64,000 bases of DNA from the NCBI GenBank assembly GCA_006384855.1, contig VCJN01001349.1, forward strand, positions 51,213 to 115,212, read 5' to 3'. A program made the translations under genes and the position numbers. Each line of letters starts with the position of its first letter. Position 1 is the first letter of the stretch. The notes beneath the pieces are model-generated. The model ran no database searches and was not told where the DNA came from. It saw only the letters and a list, made by a program, of their open reading frames with translations. Below, one piece after another: positions 9,616-19,049 of the stretch. This DNA is from Tetraselmis striata. Taxonomy: Eukaryota; Chlorophyta; Chlorodendrophyceae; Chlorodendrales; Chlorodendraceae.

Positions 9616-10270
9616 GGTTTGTAATTCACACCAGTATACAAGCACAAGGTTTCAGTACCGGTGGCCTCTGTGCCTGTCGTCGTAGTTGGTGGCTCGCTAT
9701 GGGGATATGTTATTACGGTACTGATGGTACCCAATACCTGCGGCCCCGGTACCTGTCGACGAAGTTGGCGGCTCGATGTGTGGATCTGTTAGTACGGTAC
9801 TGATGGTACCAGTACTGTATTGCTGTCAGAGGTCGTGGATTTGTTACCATGTAGTCATGTACTGGCTACCACACCGGTTCGCGTAAGTGCTCCGATATGA
9901 AGACCGTAAACGGGTCTCAAATCCTAGATGTGTAGCTGGCAACGCTTTTTGGCAACGTGGCACGCGCTACGTGCGTAGTATTAGCACGTGACCGCTCGCG
10001 CTCCTCCCTCATCGTCCCGCCGCCAGCTCCATCCTTGCCCGCGACACGCAAGACGAGGCACCTGAACGCCACCAAATGCCTACGTTAGCGCGTTGCTACC
10101 GCGGTATGTGCGTGATGGTGCCGGCCGGTGTGTCCGACTGGCATCGGTGGGGCGGGATGGGTTGGCGAGACGGGTGGTCACGTGGGAGCTGAGTTTTGAT
10201 CAAATGACGTTATATTTGAATGTATCAACCGGATACTAATCACTATTCGTACTCGTTTCGGTAGTTCCAT
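9616..10270. other. Intergenic repeats, no gene
   Basis: The left part resumes the GGTACC-rich repeat field interrupted by Copia-1. The part from about 9890 is GC-rich unique sequence with no frame I can support. Confidence 0.5.
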
Positions 10271-10271
10271 C

Positions 10272-10343
10272 TGTAAGGATACCGCGCAAACGCATCAGGC
10301 ACTGGGTACCCACATGGGGATTTGTGTGGTACATATCCTTACA
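10272..10343 (+). repeat. 73-bp TIR miniature element, copy C
   Basis: Ends are TGTAAGGATA and TATCCTTACA with the GGGTACCC core. It is followed directly by a C run (10348-10366). Confidence 0.8.
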
Positions 10344-10518
10344 CTCCACCCCCCCCCCCCCCCCCCTAGGATGGAGGACCTCCTCCAGCAACGTTTCGGC
10401 TTGAATTCGGTGGCGATCCGAATTGGCCGGGTCGTCCAACATTGCGGGATATCATATCATATTGTATGTTTCTCCGTGGGATCGAACCCGGATCCAATGC
10501 GTGCGTAGAAGCACCAAC

Positions 10519-10591
10519 TGCAAGGATACCGCGCAAAACGCACCAGGCATTGGGTACCCACATGGGGATTTGTGTAGTACATATCCTTACA
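10519..10591 (+). repeat. 73-bp TIR miniature element, copy D
   Basis: Ends are TGCAAGGATA and TATCCTTACA. The tRNA-like spacer lies just upstream (about 10470-10518), inverted relative to its position between copies A and B. Confidence 0.8.
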
Positions 10592-10670
10592 CATCTCAGG
10601 ATTGTTCGCGGATGTGGCGAACGAACGTGATAGTTCACGTTATCTGTATTTTTCCAGACATACCGGTTAC

Positions 10671-10818
10671 AAAAAAACCAGCATTGTTAAAATTTTAGAA
10701 GAAAGAGGAGCATTAGCTTATTCTATTATTGTAGCAGCTACAGCTTCTGACCCGGCACCATTACAGTTTTTAGCTCCTTGTAGTGGATGCGCTATGGGGG
10801 AGTACTTGATAATGGAGT
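10671..10818 (+). pseudogene. atp1: Mitochondrial atp1 fragment inserted in nuclear DNA (NUMT)
   Basis: About 45 codons encode the core of the mitochondrial ATP synthase alpha subunit, including [29 protein letters not shown] and SGCAMGEY. These blocks follow the mitochondrial form: [20 protein letters not shown] differs from the plastid [22 protein letters not shown]. Differences from a working gene are Tyr to Cys in the APYSG block and a one-base frameshift before DNG. After DNG the match stops at an AT-rich run, which may be mitochondrial intron or spacer. AT content and codon use contrast sharply with the GC-rich surroundings. This is a nuclear copy without function. Assembly chimerism is possible but unlikely given smooth flanks. 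Confidence 0.85.
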
Positions 10819-10879
10819 AACTTTAAAAAAATTATTTAATGTGAAAAGGTTAAATAATAAAAAACATCTTTTTATCTCG

Positions 10880-12080
10880 TTCGGACATTAGGCGAGTGAA
10901 GTAAGCAGGTAAGTACAAAGGCACTTAGCGAGCCAAGACAGTGGTTTGGACAGCTAAAGGGGGAAACGGCATGCATGCCTCCTTACACTACTCCTGCTCT
11001 AGGGCACACACCCTCTAACCCAAGCCAGGGCATGTGTGCATGTTCTGCTGGGTCGGTGGCAGCTGATGAGTCGGCCGGGTAGGGGGGCGGCCGGCGCCGC
11101 TACGGTTGGTGCTCGGGGTTGGTGAAAAACCTAGCCAGGCACTACTTGTGGACAGCACCACCGAGTGGCATGTGCCGCCCTCCTACTCGCCATCTCCGCT
11201 CACAGGAAGTCGGGAGTTGTCCCCAGGCCCGTCCGTAGGCTCTGCCACGCCGCGGGACTGTGTCGACTGGCCAAACGCGGGACCGGATGTGCCGATGTAG
11301 GGGCATTTCCACCTCGTAGCCGATCTCGCCGCCCGAATCTCCCTCAGCGGTGCCCAACAAGCCCGTTGCGGCGAGTAGCGCACCCAAACCCACCTCCCTA
11401 GCACTGCCTCCGACTGCTTGCTCGTCGGGGCGGTTGGTGACGTCGCGTAGCGCCGTGCGGGCCCGTTTCGGGATGGGCCAAGCCGATGGAGTAGTCGCAC
11501 CGCGTTCGCCGCTAGCCGTGTGTAAGGCTTTTTTAGCAATCGCTAGCTGCACGAGCTCCTCACCGACGGTCTCGCGCACCACGCGACAAATGGCACGCAC
11601 CAAGCGGTCTAGGGGTCGACGGCAGTCAGTCTAGGGACGTGGGAGGCGGGTGGAGCCGTGGGGGGCGGTCGAGGCGACTCAAAAGGGGTGGTGCGATCGA
11701 ACAGTGCTTTCGCACCGCGGTGATTTGGCTGATTTGGTCAGTATGCACCCATCAATCACCACACCATCATGCCCATTGGTGCGTTACAAGCCCTACCCAT
11801 GAGGGTTAAGCAGCCGGGCTCACACCCTTGAAATACCTAGGGTGCCCTGGCTAGCACTGGGTTTAGTGTGTTTTTGTCCAAAATTGGTCCTGTCCAAAAA
11901 TATGGTTTTCACTCGCTACCTGCCAAGCCCCCGCACCAGCACCCGGCATGGACACAGATATCCGAAACCCGGGGCGGAGATGGCAGTGAGGTTTATAACC
12001 ATCACCGCCGCCGGAAATCGAACACTGAGCCAACCGCATACGAAGCTAACGACATAACGAGGTACTCAGGATTGTTAGTT
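10880..12080. other. No recognised gene
   Basis: GC-rich sequence. A minus-strand frame of 153 codons (11142-11603) has an amphipathic start (RAICRVVRETVGEELVQLA) but no known motif, and opposite-strand frames are equally open. I leave it uncalled. From 11700 the sequence is moderate in GC with no structure I can support. Confidence 0.4.
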
Positions 12081-12085
12081 GTATT

Positions 12086-12243
12086 ACATAAGGGCTTTCA
12101 CAAAAGCGCACTACAAACAGAACTAACAACAGCTATGCAAGGTTGGTAGCAAAAGAGAGACATAAGCCTGAAACCAAGGTCGAGCAGGAGGACAGGGACC
12201 CAAGAACCAAGAAGGAGCCAGGGGAACCACGAAGTCACTTAGG
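12086..12243 (+). repeat. Dispersed 160-bp repeat, copy 2
   Basis: Inverted counterpart of 1816-1976, flanked on both sides by AGGTACTCAGGATTGT (near 12060 and 12240). That flanking direct repeat may mark insertion or local duplication. Confidence 0.75.
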
Positions 12244-12721
12244 TACTCAGGATTGTGACCCCGCTATACGCAGCTTCGACCCCGGGAGGATTTCACTTAG
12301 CGAGTACGCGGGGAACCGGTGTGTCTTTGTAATTCACACCAGGACAGGGTTTGTAATGCGGGCCGCTTTAGGCGGATTGGTCTGTTGATCTTTTAGTACT
12401 ACTTTTGCAGCAGTTGGATTTGTTACGGCCTTTTTGTAATTCACACCAGTACCTGCCATGTTACACACCCAGCGGCCTCGCACGAAATTATTACAAGGTC
12501 AGCAAATCTCCGTATTAAACGGCAGTCCAGCACAGCAAATTCATTAATCGCCAGATGTAGTGTGCAGCAAACCGGATAATCGCTCCTCCTCGGGTGGCAG
12601 ATTTCAATAACCGCTTCTGCCTGGGGCAGCAAATCGGATATGAATTGGCAAAACTTGAAGCGCGGGAAGCCCGCTTCAGGCACGCGTCGCCGCCGAAGGC
12701 GGCCGCTCGGGCCTCCTCGAA

Positions 12722-12757
12722 GGGGGGGGGGGGGGGAGGGGGGGGGGGGGGGGGGGG
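12722..12757 (+). repeat. Poly-G tract
   Basis: Thirty-six bases of G interrupted once by A at about 12737. One of more than two dozen long C/G runs in the window. Confidence 0.9.
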
Positions 12758-12799
12758 CGCATCCCGGGCCCCTCCCTCCCAAGAAGTTTTTTCCGAAAA

Positions 12800-14010
12800 T
12801 GCCCTTTCAGAACGTGATTTTTGGTTGAACGTTCGTGGGTTCATCGTCAAATTGAGAGCGCGGAATATCCGCGAGCGTGAAGCGAGAGAATGACGAATAG
12901 CGAGCAGCGCGTAAGCCAAACTTGTAAAGGGCGGTGGTCGGGACTAGATGGACCTAGAGTGGCCGAGCGACGTCCGCGGTTGTCGAGTCCCAAGGGTCGT
13001 GGGCGGTGGTGAGATGAACCAAAGTGTGATCCACAGCGAATGGACTTAAAATTCGAGCAAGATTAAAGGAGCCGGATATCGGGTACCGGGTGAAATTCCG
13101 TAATCGTACCTCATTTTGAGTACCAAAAGAACTTCTGCGAACATGCTACGGAACAACGAAGCGCGATGATTCGCTACTCCAAGTCGAGCAAGCACGGTTA
13201 GTTACCACCGAATTGTCAATCTTCTCATGAAACGTTTTTATCTTGTCGTGCAAGGTATGTGTCTAGAATCTATGTCTCGGATATTAGCAAAGACGGCTCA
13301 ATAGCCAAGAGACCAGTACGGAATCTGCACAAAATAATACCGAATTAATACGACGAACATGTAAAAATCGGTATCTAGTGGGGCTCTCGGTAGGATGGGT
13401 CTCCGGTGACCCTCTTATTGAGAGGAGGCTGCAAGAGGCATCCCGAGGCCCGTATGTTGATATTCGATTCTTGAGTTTCAACCTGGTGGTTGCCGAGAAC
13501 ATTTGCTTTGTCACGAATCGGTGGTTGTTCGTTATCTATTGCTCGTTAATTCGTAGTCGCGAACCCGTAGTCGATGTAAAACGGTTTAAAAACATACTAA
13601 ATAAGGATTAGTAGTACTAAATCCTTTTGTGGTATCCGTGTGGATCGTCGACGCTTGCCAACTAATCGAGCTTGACCCAGTAGTCGGCCCGGTCGGCAGA
13701 TTTCGTATCCTAACTAGGCACGTTCTGGGCGCGGGCCGCGGGCGCCCCCCACCCGCTATTTCGTTCCTCCATAGCCGCGCAGATCCCAATCTGCACACTT
13801 ACCCCATTTTGCTGATACCAAGGCGACTATCCGAGGCGGACAACTGTACTAGGACACCCAAAGGCGACTTATCCACGGCTCCGTTCGCTTTGGAGGTGAG
13901 TGGTAGCGCGCCAGGCCCGTATCCGGCGTAGGGTGGCGGGAGTCGGCGGTAATTGCCCCACTGAAAGTGCAATACGGCACGACGATCCCTCAGAGGACGT
14001 GACGATAGCC
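12800..14010. other. No recognised gene
   Basis: Medium GC. A 77-codon plus-strand frame at 13378-13611 has no recognisable motif. Nothing else supports a gene, an RNA or a repeat here. Confidence 0.4.
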
Positions 14011-14019
14011 TGTGATGTG

Positions 14020-14363
14020 TGTTAGGGCTACGCCTAGCGACTACCCTAGTACCACCACAAACCTGCGACGCCGAGATTATGGTCAAGTAATCATGATGTA
14101 CTGATATTTCAGCATGCGAGTTATTACAAGTACGGCCACAACCAGACGCCAGTAATATTCCTTGTAACATACAGTACGCGCTACAACTCCTAAATCATCA
14201 TGATACTAGCTGCCTATCCGCGGTACCAAGTCGGACCGCTACATGATATATGTGTAATGCCACCGGCATATATTGTAACAGATTACAGTCAGCAATCAAC
14301 TGAATTCGCGAAACGCTACGGGTAGAGCCATGTTTCACCAAGTATTGCCACGAGTACTTACAC
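14020..14363 (+). repeat. Gypsy-1 5' LTR
   Basis: Nearly identical to 18645-18988. It ends where the TGG of the primer-binding site starts. Confidence 0.92.
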
Positions 14364-14380
14364 TGGTTTCGGCTTCCTGT
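14364..14380 (+). other. Gypsy-1 primer-binding site
   Basis: TGGTTTCGGCTTCCTG directly follows the LTR. The leading TGG pairs with a tRNA CCA end. Gypsy-2 uses the same first nine bases. Confidence 0.6.
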
Positions 14381-14516
14381 TACGATCCATCCCCACCTGC
14401 TGACCCACAGCGACCTGCTCTCGCACGCACGACGATACATTCGCGATTTCGCTCGCCATGCCGACCCTTGTAGCGACTTTGAACCCTTTGACCTTTATCC
14501 GAGTCGCGTGTCGCCA

Positions 14517-15556
14517 TGGCATCGCTCCGGAGCGCCCGTCAAGCCGGTTACCCTCCCGGTGGTCCACCTGCCGAGCAATCTATGCGTCAAATTGTCGAGA
14601 AGAAGATGCTGGAAGCCCGTGTTATGGCGCCAACCCAGACATAGTTCACAACCTCGCCGACGTTCATGACTTCCCGGCATTCAAGGCCTGTCTGGAGAAT
14701 GTCGACAAGGAGATTTCCGACCGCAACAAGCTTTGGGTTCCTGAGATGGAGGCATGGCTCGGTCGCCAACTCAAGACCGATTCTATCGCGGCTCACACCC
14801 ACCAACTTGTGCTCAACAGCCATGAGCTCTACGTTCACATTGTCATGGTCTGCGAGATCCATGACTCACTTCGCCAACTATCAAGACTGGAAACAAGCTT
14901 TCTTCAAGGCCGCTTTTCCCAACGGCATTCAGACAATCGTCGGAAACTACACGCGTGACATCTGCATCAAGCCGAGCGACCCCAAGATGGCTACTTGCTG
15001 TGTCGACTTGCAGCGCAAGCTACAAGCTGCATTTGCTTTGCTGCATGCACCTTTCGCTGTGCCTGAGTACTTGCAAGTGCAAAGTATTTTGCAGGCGATT
15101 CCCAAGCACGAAAGGGCCGAGGTGCAAAAGATGGCTGACCACGCCAACGAGGCTGTCTCGACTCATGAAGTGCTTTTCAGATATCTCTCGGCTATCGACG
15201 AGGAGCACCGCCTCGCTGTCGAGACTGCCAAAAGGAGGCAAGCCAACATCAAAAACCAAAAGCGTCGCTTCGAGGAGTATTCAGGTCGTTGCCACATGCC
15301 GACCTCCACAAACCCGTGGTCACGCAACAACGGAGCATCAACCAGCTCTGCCACGATTCGTCCTACTGCTCACAACAGCTTGCCCAATCGCCCACCAATA
15401 AAGAGTCGCTTCTCTGGTGAGTGCGCCAAATGCGGCAAAAAAGGCCACTCAATTTATGAATGCCGCCATGCGTCTGAACATGACAAAGAACAATTCAAAG
15501 CCAAAGTGGCTGCTAGTAAGCTAGCCAAGCAAATCGACAAGATACGAGTTACATAA
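14517..15556 (+). pseudogene. Gypsy-1 Gag
   Basis: An ATG at 14517 opens a short frame (MASLRSARQ). Frameshifts near 14640 and 14870 then move the reading into a helical capsid-like region (FANYQDWKQAFFKAAFPNG and following). The end carries a CCHC zinc knuckle, CAKCGKKGHSIYEC, near 15420, and a basic tail. Gag packages element RNA into particles. Two frameshifts mean that no full Gag is made from this copy. Confidence 0.8.
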
Positions 15557-15579
15557 AAAACAAATGATGGTGTTGGGCG

Positions 15580-16800
15580 GCATGCCGAACCTGTGCCTCT
15601 CAATGTAATTGAGACAATCGACATTGACATGTCGCCGAGTCCATGCAAACATGCATGCACTGCTAAACTGCCTGCTCAGCCCCTGCATGAGATCGAGGAT
15701 ACAGATGTCGATGTGGTTGAGCATTACACTCCCGCGGCACTGAACCCCTCCGACTCACAACCTGAGCATGAAGCTCATGGGTGTTCCTGTGCTCATTCAC
15801 ACCTCGTTGCCGACATCGAGGACGAGACAGGGCGCAGAGAAAATACAGACAAAATGTCAAAGACAAAAAGATGCATGCTAGACTGCATGCCAAACTGACT
15901 ATCATGCAAAAGAGATCTCGAGTGCGCATAATGCGTACCAAAAGCAATAATCGAAAGAATGACACTGAAACTAATGAATATGCAAAACCAAATGCATATC
16001 CAACTGATGACTCTATTGTGTTTGACCAAGCAGAGACTGAATTATGCCTGTGGTCCAATCACTTTTGATGCCCGTGCCTAAGCATATGATGCTGTCTGTT
16101 CAGATTATTGCAGTGCTGAAAAAACCATTTCTGCAACAGGACATCAAAGGTAAAACTGTGTTCATCAATCCAGTGTATGATGACACAAGCCTGCCCATCT
16201 TGCAACATTTTGAGATACAAAGACAAGAGTCGCCCTTTGACACAAGAGGTATTATTGCTATGCCCAGATGGTCTTCAAAATTAGGACAATCCTAGAAAAC
16301 CGCTGCTTTCAAATATAAGAAAATTCACAGCTACCCGCCTGGAACATATCTGTTTCACACACCCAGCTCAGCAACTGATACTGAACCTATGGGACCTACT
16401 GAGTGGTATGTTGATGTCTACCTGGCTGACTATACTGTTGAAGAACGTTCAGCCCAGGCAATTAATGATGTCGTTACCAGTGAAGAACTCAAAACTATGC
16501 TGGCTGAGCAGCAAGGTAAGGAGTATAAACCAAAAGCCAAGAAGTTCCATCAGTCACGTATGATGACAGAAAAATACCAGCAAGTCTGATCATGATTTAT
16601 TGCTGTTACACCCCACATGTGCTGAATTTACTATAACACCTTCAACACTGGTTGACAGCGGTGCTTCTTTGAACTTTGCCATTGGCACCAAGTACGTCAA
16701 AGAAAATAAAATACCACCTACAACACTTCAAAATAAAGTAAGAGTTATTCTTGCTTATGATAGAATGGTTCTCGCTTCACAAAAAAATCACCCTTGAGTT
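15580..16800 (+). pseudogene. Gypsy-1 linker and aspartic protease
   Basis: Decayed frames follow Gag. The recognisable part is LVDSGASLNFAIGTKYV at about 16645-16700, the DSGA active site of a retroviral-type aspartic protease. Upstream sequence from 15580 to 16600 encodes polar, poorly conserved stretches with stops. AT content rises here relative to Gag. Confidence 0.7.
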
Positions 16801-17159
16801 GAATATCAACAATTACACAATATAGACCCATTGACTTCAATGTCACACCGTTACATAATAATTTCAATCTGGTTTTAGGGATGCAATTCCTGAAACGACA
16901 CAACCCACATGTTGATTGGGAATATGGTCTGATGACATTTCCCACCGGTGTGAAAGTTCCAATGCCAAACAGAGCCCCGCCAGGTTAATGTCAGAATAGT
17001 TCATGATAATGTCATGGCCCGAGAGATTGCCAAGCATGATGACCCTGACACAGTTTTATTTATTCCTGTGCCATTGTTAAACAATACAATATATTAATGC
17101 CACCAAAGAAAGTGATGAGCTCGATATTGATGATGAGATAAATGCAATTGACACTGACC

Positions 17160-17860
17160 AAGTCTGCAGCTTATACAGCTCAGCTCAGAGACTTATTGCG
17201 GAAGCATAAACCAATATGCTCTCCACTTGACAACCTTCCACCATTACACCATGGTCTTGATCATGAAATCCCTCTTGTTCCTGATGCTCAAGTTCCTGCA
17301 TGAAAAATATACAGATTGTCACCTGCAGAAATAGAGGAACTAATAACACAACTGAATGCTTTTCTTGAGAAACAGTTTCTACAGGAGTCCTCTCCATATG
17401 CAGCTCCTGTGCTCTTCGTCCGCAGGGCCAATGGCGGTCTGCGCATGTGCATTGACTACCGTCAAATGAATAAATACACCAAAAAGGTTGAGTTCCATGT
17501 TCCACATGCTGATAGATTATATTTGGACAATATTTACATACATCATGGTCTCAGCAGACGTATCATCTCTGACAGAGATCCCAGGTTTACTTCAGTGTTT
17601 TGGAAATCATTGTTTTAAGCTCTGCAAACTGAGCTAATTATTTCATTCGCTTACTACCCGCAGACTGACGGTCAAACTGAACGCACCCACTGAACTATTG
17701 ATCAAATATTAGGTGCGTTTGTTCACAAGCAACATGACTCTTGGTTTAAGTCATTTGGCTCTTGCTGAATTTTCTTACAATAATTCAGTCCATTCCGCAA
17801 CACATTATGCCCCTTTCGAAGCAATTTATGGCACGAATGCCACTGACACCACCTGATCTG
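17160..17860 (+). pseudogene. Gypsy-1 RT fingers joined to integrase core
   Basis: RT starts normally (YRLSPAEIEELITQL, then LFVRRANGGLRMCIDYRQMN, ending near 17510). It then passes without a break into integrase (HHGLSRRIISDRDPRF, near 17545-17590). The palm with YxDD, RNase H and the integrase zinc finger are deleted. Further on, YYPQTDGQTERTH is followed by a TGA where Asn or Arg is expected, then the C-terminal core HDSWF and LAEFSYNNSVHSATHYAPFE. The join keeps one frame open across the deletion. Confidence 0.85.
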
Positions 17861-18261
17861 ATTGATACTGCCAACCAAGATGCACGCAACGCAGTTGCAA
17901 ATATTCAGGATATTCACATGTTGATTACTGAGCAATTGAAGCTTGCTGATGAATATCAAAAGGTCTATGCCGACCGCAAAACCAGCCATGTTGAGTTCGC
18001 AGAAGGAGACAAAGTCCGGCTCTCGACGGAGCACATGCTTATACGCAACCAGCTGACACACAAGTTCCGACAGCGCTTCATCGGCCCGTACCCGGTCACG
18101 GCCAAGATCTCCAGCCAAGCGTATCGTACTGCGCCTGCCACCAACGTTCGACTGCCAAAACTTGTTTCTCATCAGTCGACTGCGCAGGTGCGTCAACCCA
18201 GACGCACAGCCCGATACAATTTCGTCCTGTGTGGAGCCCGCTGTCGACGAGTTCGTCGCTG

Positions 18262-18410
18262 AACGCGTGCTCGACTTCTCTATCGAGCGCCGCAAGGATT
18301 TGTTCAAGCGGGGACTCTGCCTCGTCTTTCTGGTGCGTTGGCTGAATTACGACTCAAGTCACGACAGTTGGGAGCCATACAACGCGTTGCGACGTATTGA
18401 GGCACGACAC
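18262..18410 (+). pseudogene. Gypsy-1 chromodomain
   Basis: FLVRWLNYDSSHDSWEPYNAL, preceded by LDFSIERRKDLF, is a chromodomain core (LVRW...SWEP) at the integrase C-terminus. In chromoviruses this domain is thought to steer integration to marked chromatin. The upstream stretch at 17960-18180 is the integrase C-terminal barrel. Confidence 0.8.
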
Positions 18411-18644
18411 GACTTCGCGAAGGGTGAGCAGACATATGCACGATACACTACGCTCAAAGAACAATGCCCAACCTGCGAGGGCGCCACCCGTCGAGTTTTC
18501 CGGCGTCCATCCCGGAACGTTAAACATCTACTGCGGCTGTTGTCGTTGTTATATCACGCTTCCACTGCCAACCGACATCTGCGCTAGGCCTTCGGCGACG
18601 CGAACAGACACTTTCCAGCTCGTCATTTTTTAGAGGGGTGGGAA

Positions 18645-18988
18645 TGTTAGGGTTACGCCTAGCGACTACCCTAGTACCACCACAAACCTGCGACGCCGAG
18701 ATTATGGTCAAGTAATCATGACGTACTGATATTTCAGCATGCATGTTATTACTGGTACGGCCACAACCATACGCCAGTAATATTCCTTGTAACATACAGT
18801 ACGCGCTACAACTCCTAAATCATCGAGATACTAGCTGCCTATCCGCGGTACCAAGTCGGACCACTACATGATAGATATGTAATGCCACCGGCATATATTG
18901 TAACAGATTACATTCAGCAATCAACTGAATTCGCGAAACGCTACGAGTAGAGCCATGTTTCACCAAGTATTGCCACGAGTACTTACAC
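18645..18988 (+). repeat. Gypsy-1 3' LTR
   Basis: Preceded by a polypurine tract and followed by the TGTG target duplication. Confidence 0.92.
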
Positions 18989-19049
18989 TGTGCGTCCCCA
19001 TAGGCCAACGCCGCTCGTCCAACGCGACAATCCGGCGTCAAAAGGTGCG

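Larger units (their letters stand above)
14020..18988 (+). mobile_element. Gypsy-1: deleted chromovirus (Ty3/gypsy)
   Basis: LTRs of 344 bp at 14020-14363 and 18645-18988 begin TGTTAGGG and end TTACAC. The 4-bp direct repeat TGTG flanks the element (14016-14019 and 18989-18992). A primer-binding site starting TGGTTTCGG follows the 5' LTR at once, and AGAGGGGTGGGAA precedes the 3' LTR. Gag, protease, part of RT, part of integrase and a chromodomain are present in that order, which defines a chromovirus. About 1.5 kb of a normal pol is missing, and several stops look like C-to-T or G-to-A changes. It is non-autonomous but clearly bounded. Confidence 0.92.

Noticed and set aside
11055..11150. 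CTGATGAG followed by GAAAAACC, suggesting a hammerhead ribozyme
   Set aside because: Stems I, II and III could not be paired convincingly and the cleavage site is not evident.
11142..11603. 153-codon minus-strand frame
   Set aside because: No motif, equally open opposite strand, GC-rich composition; not enough to call a gene.
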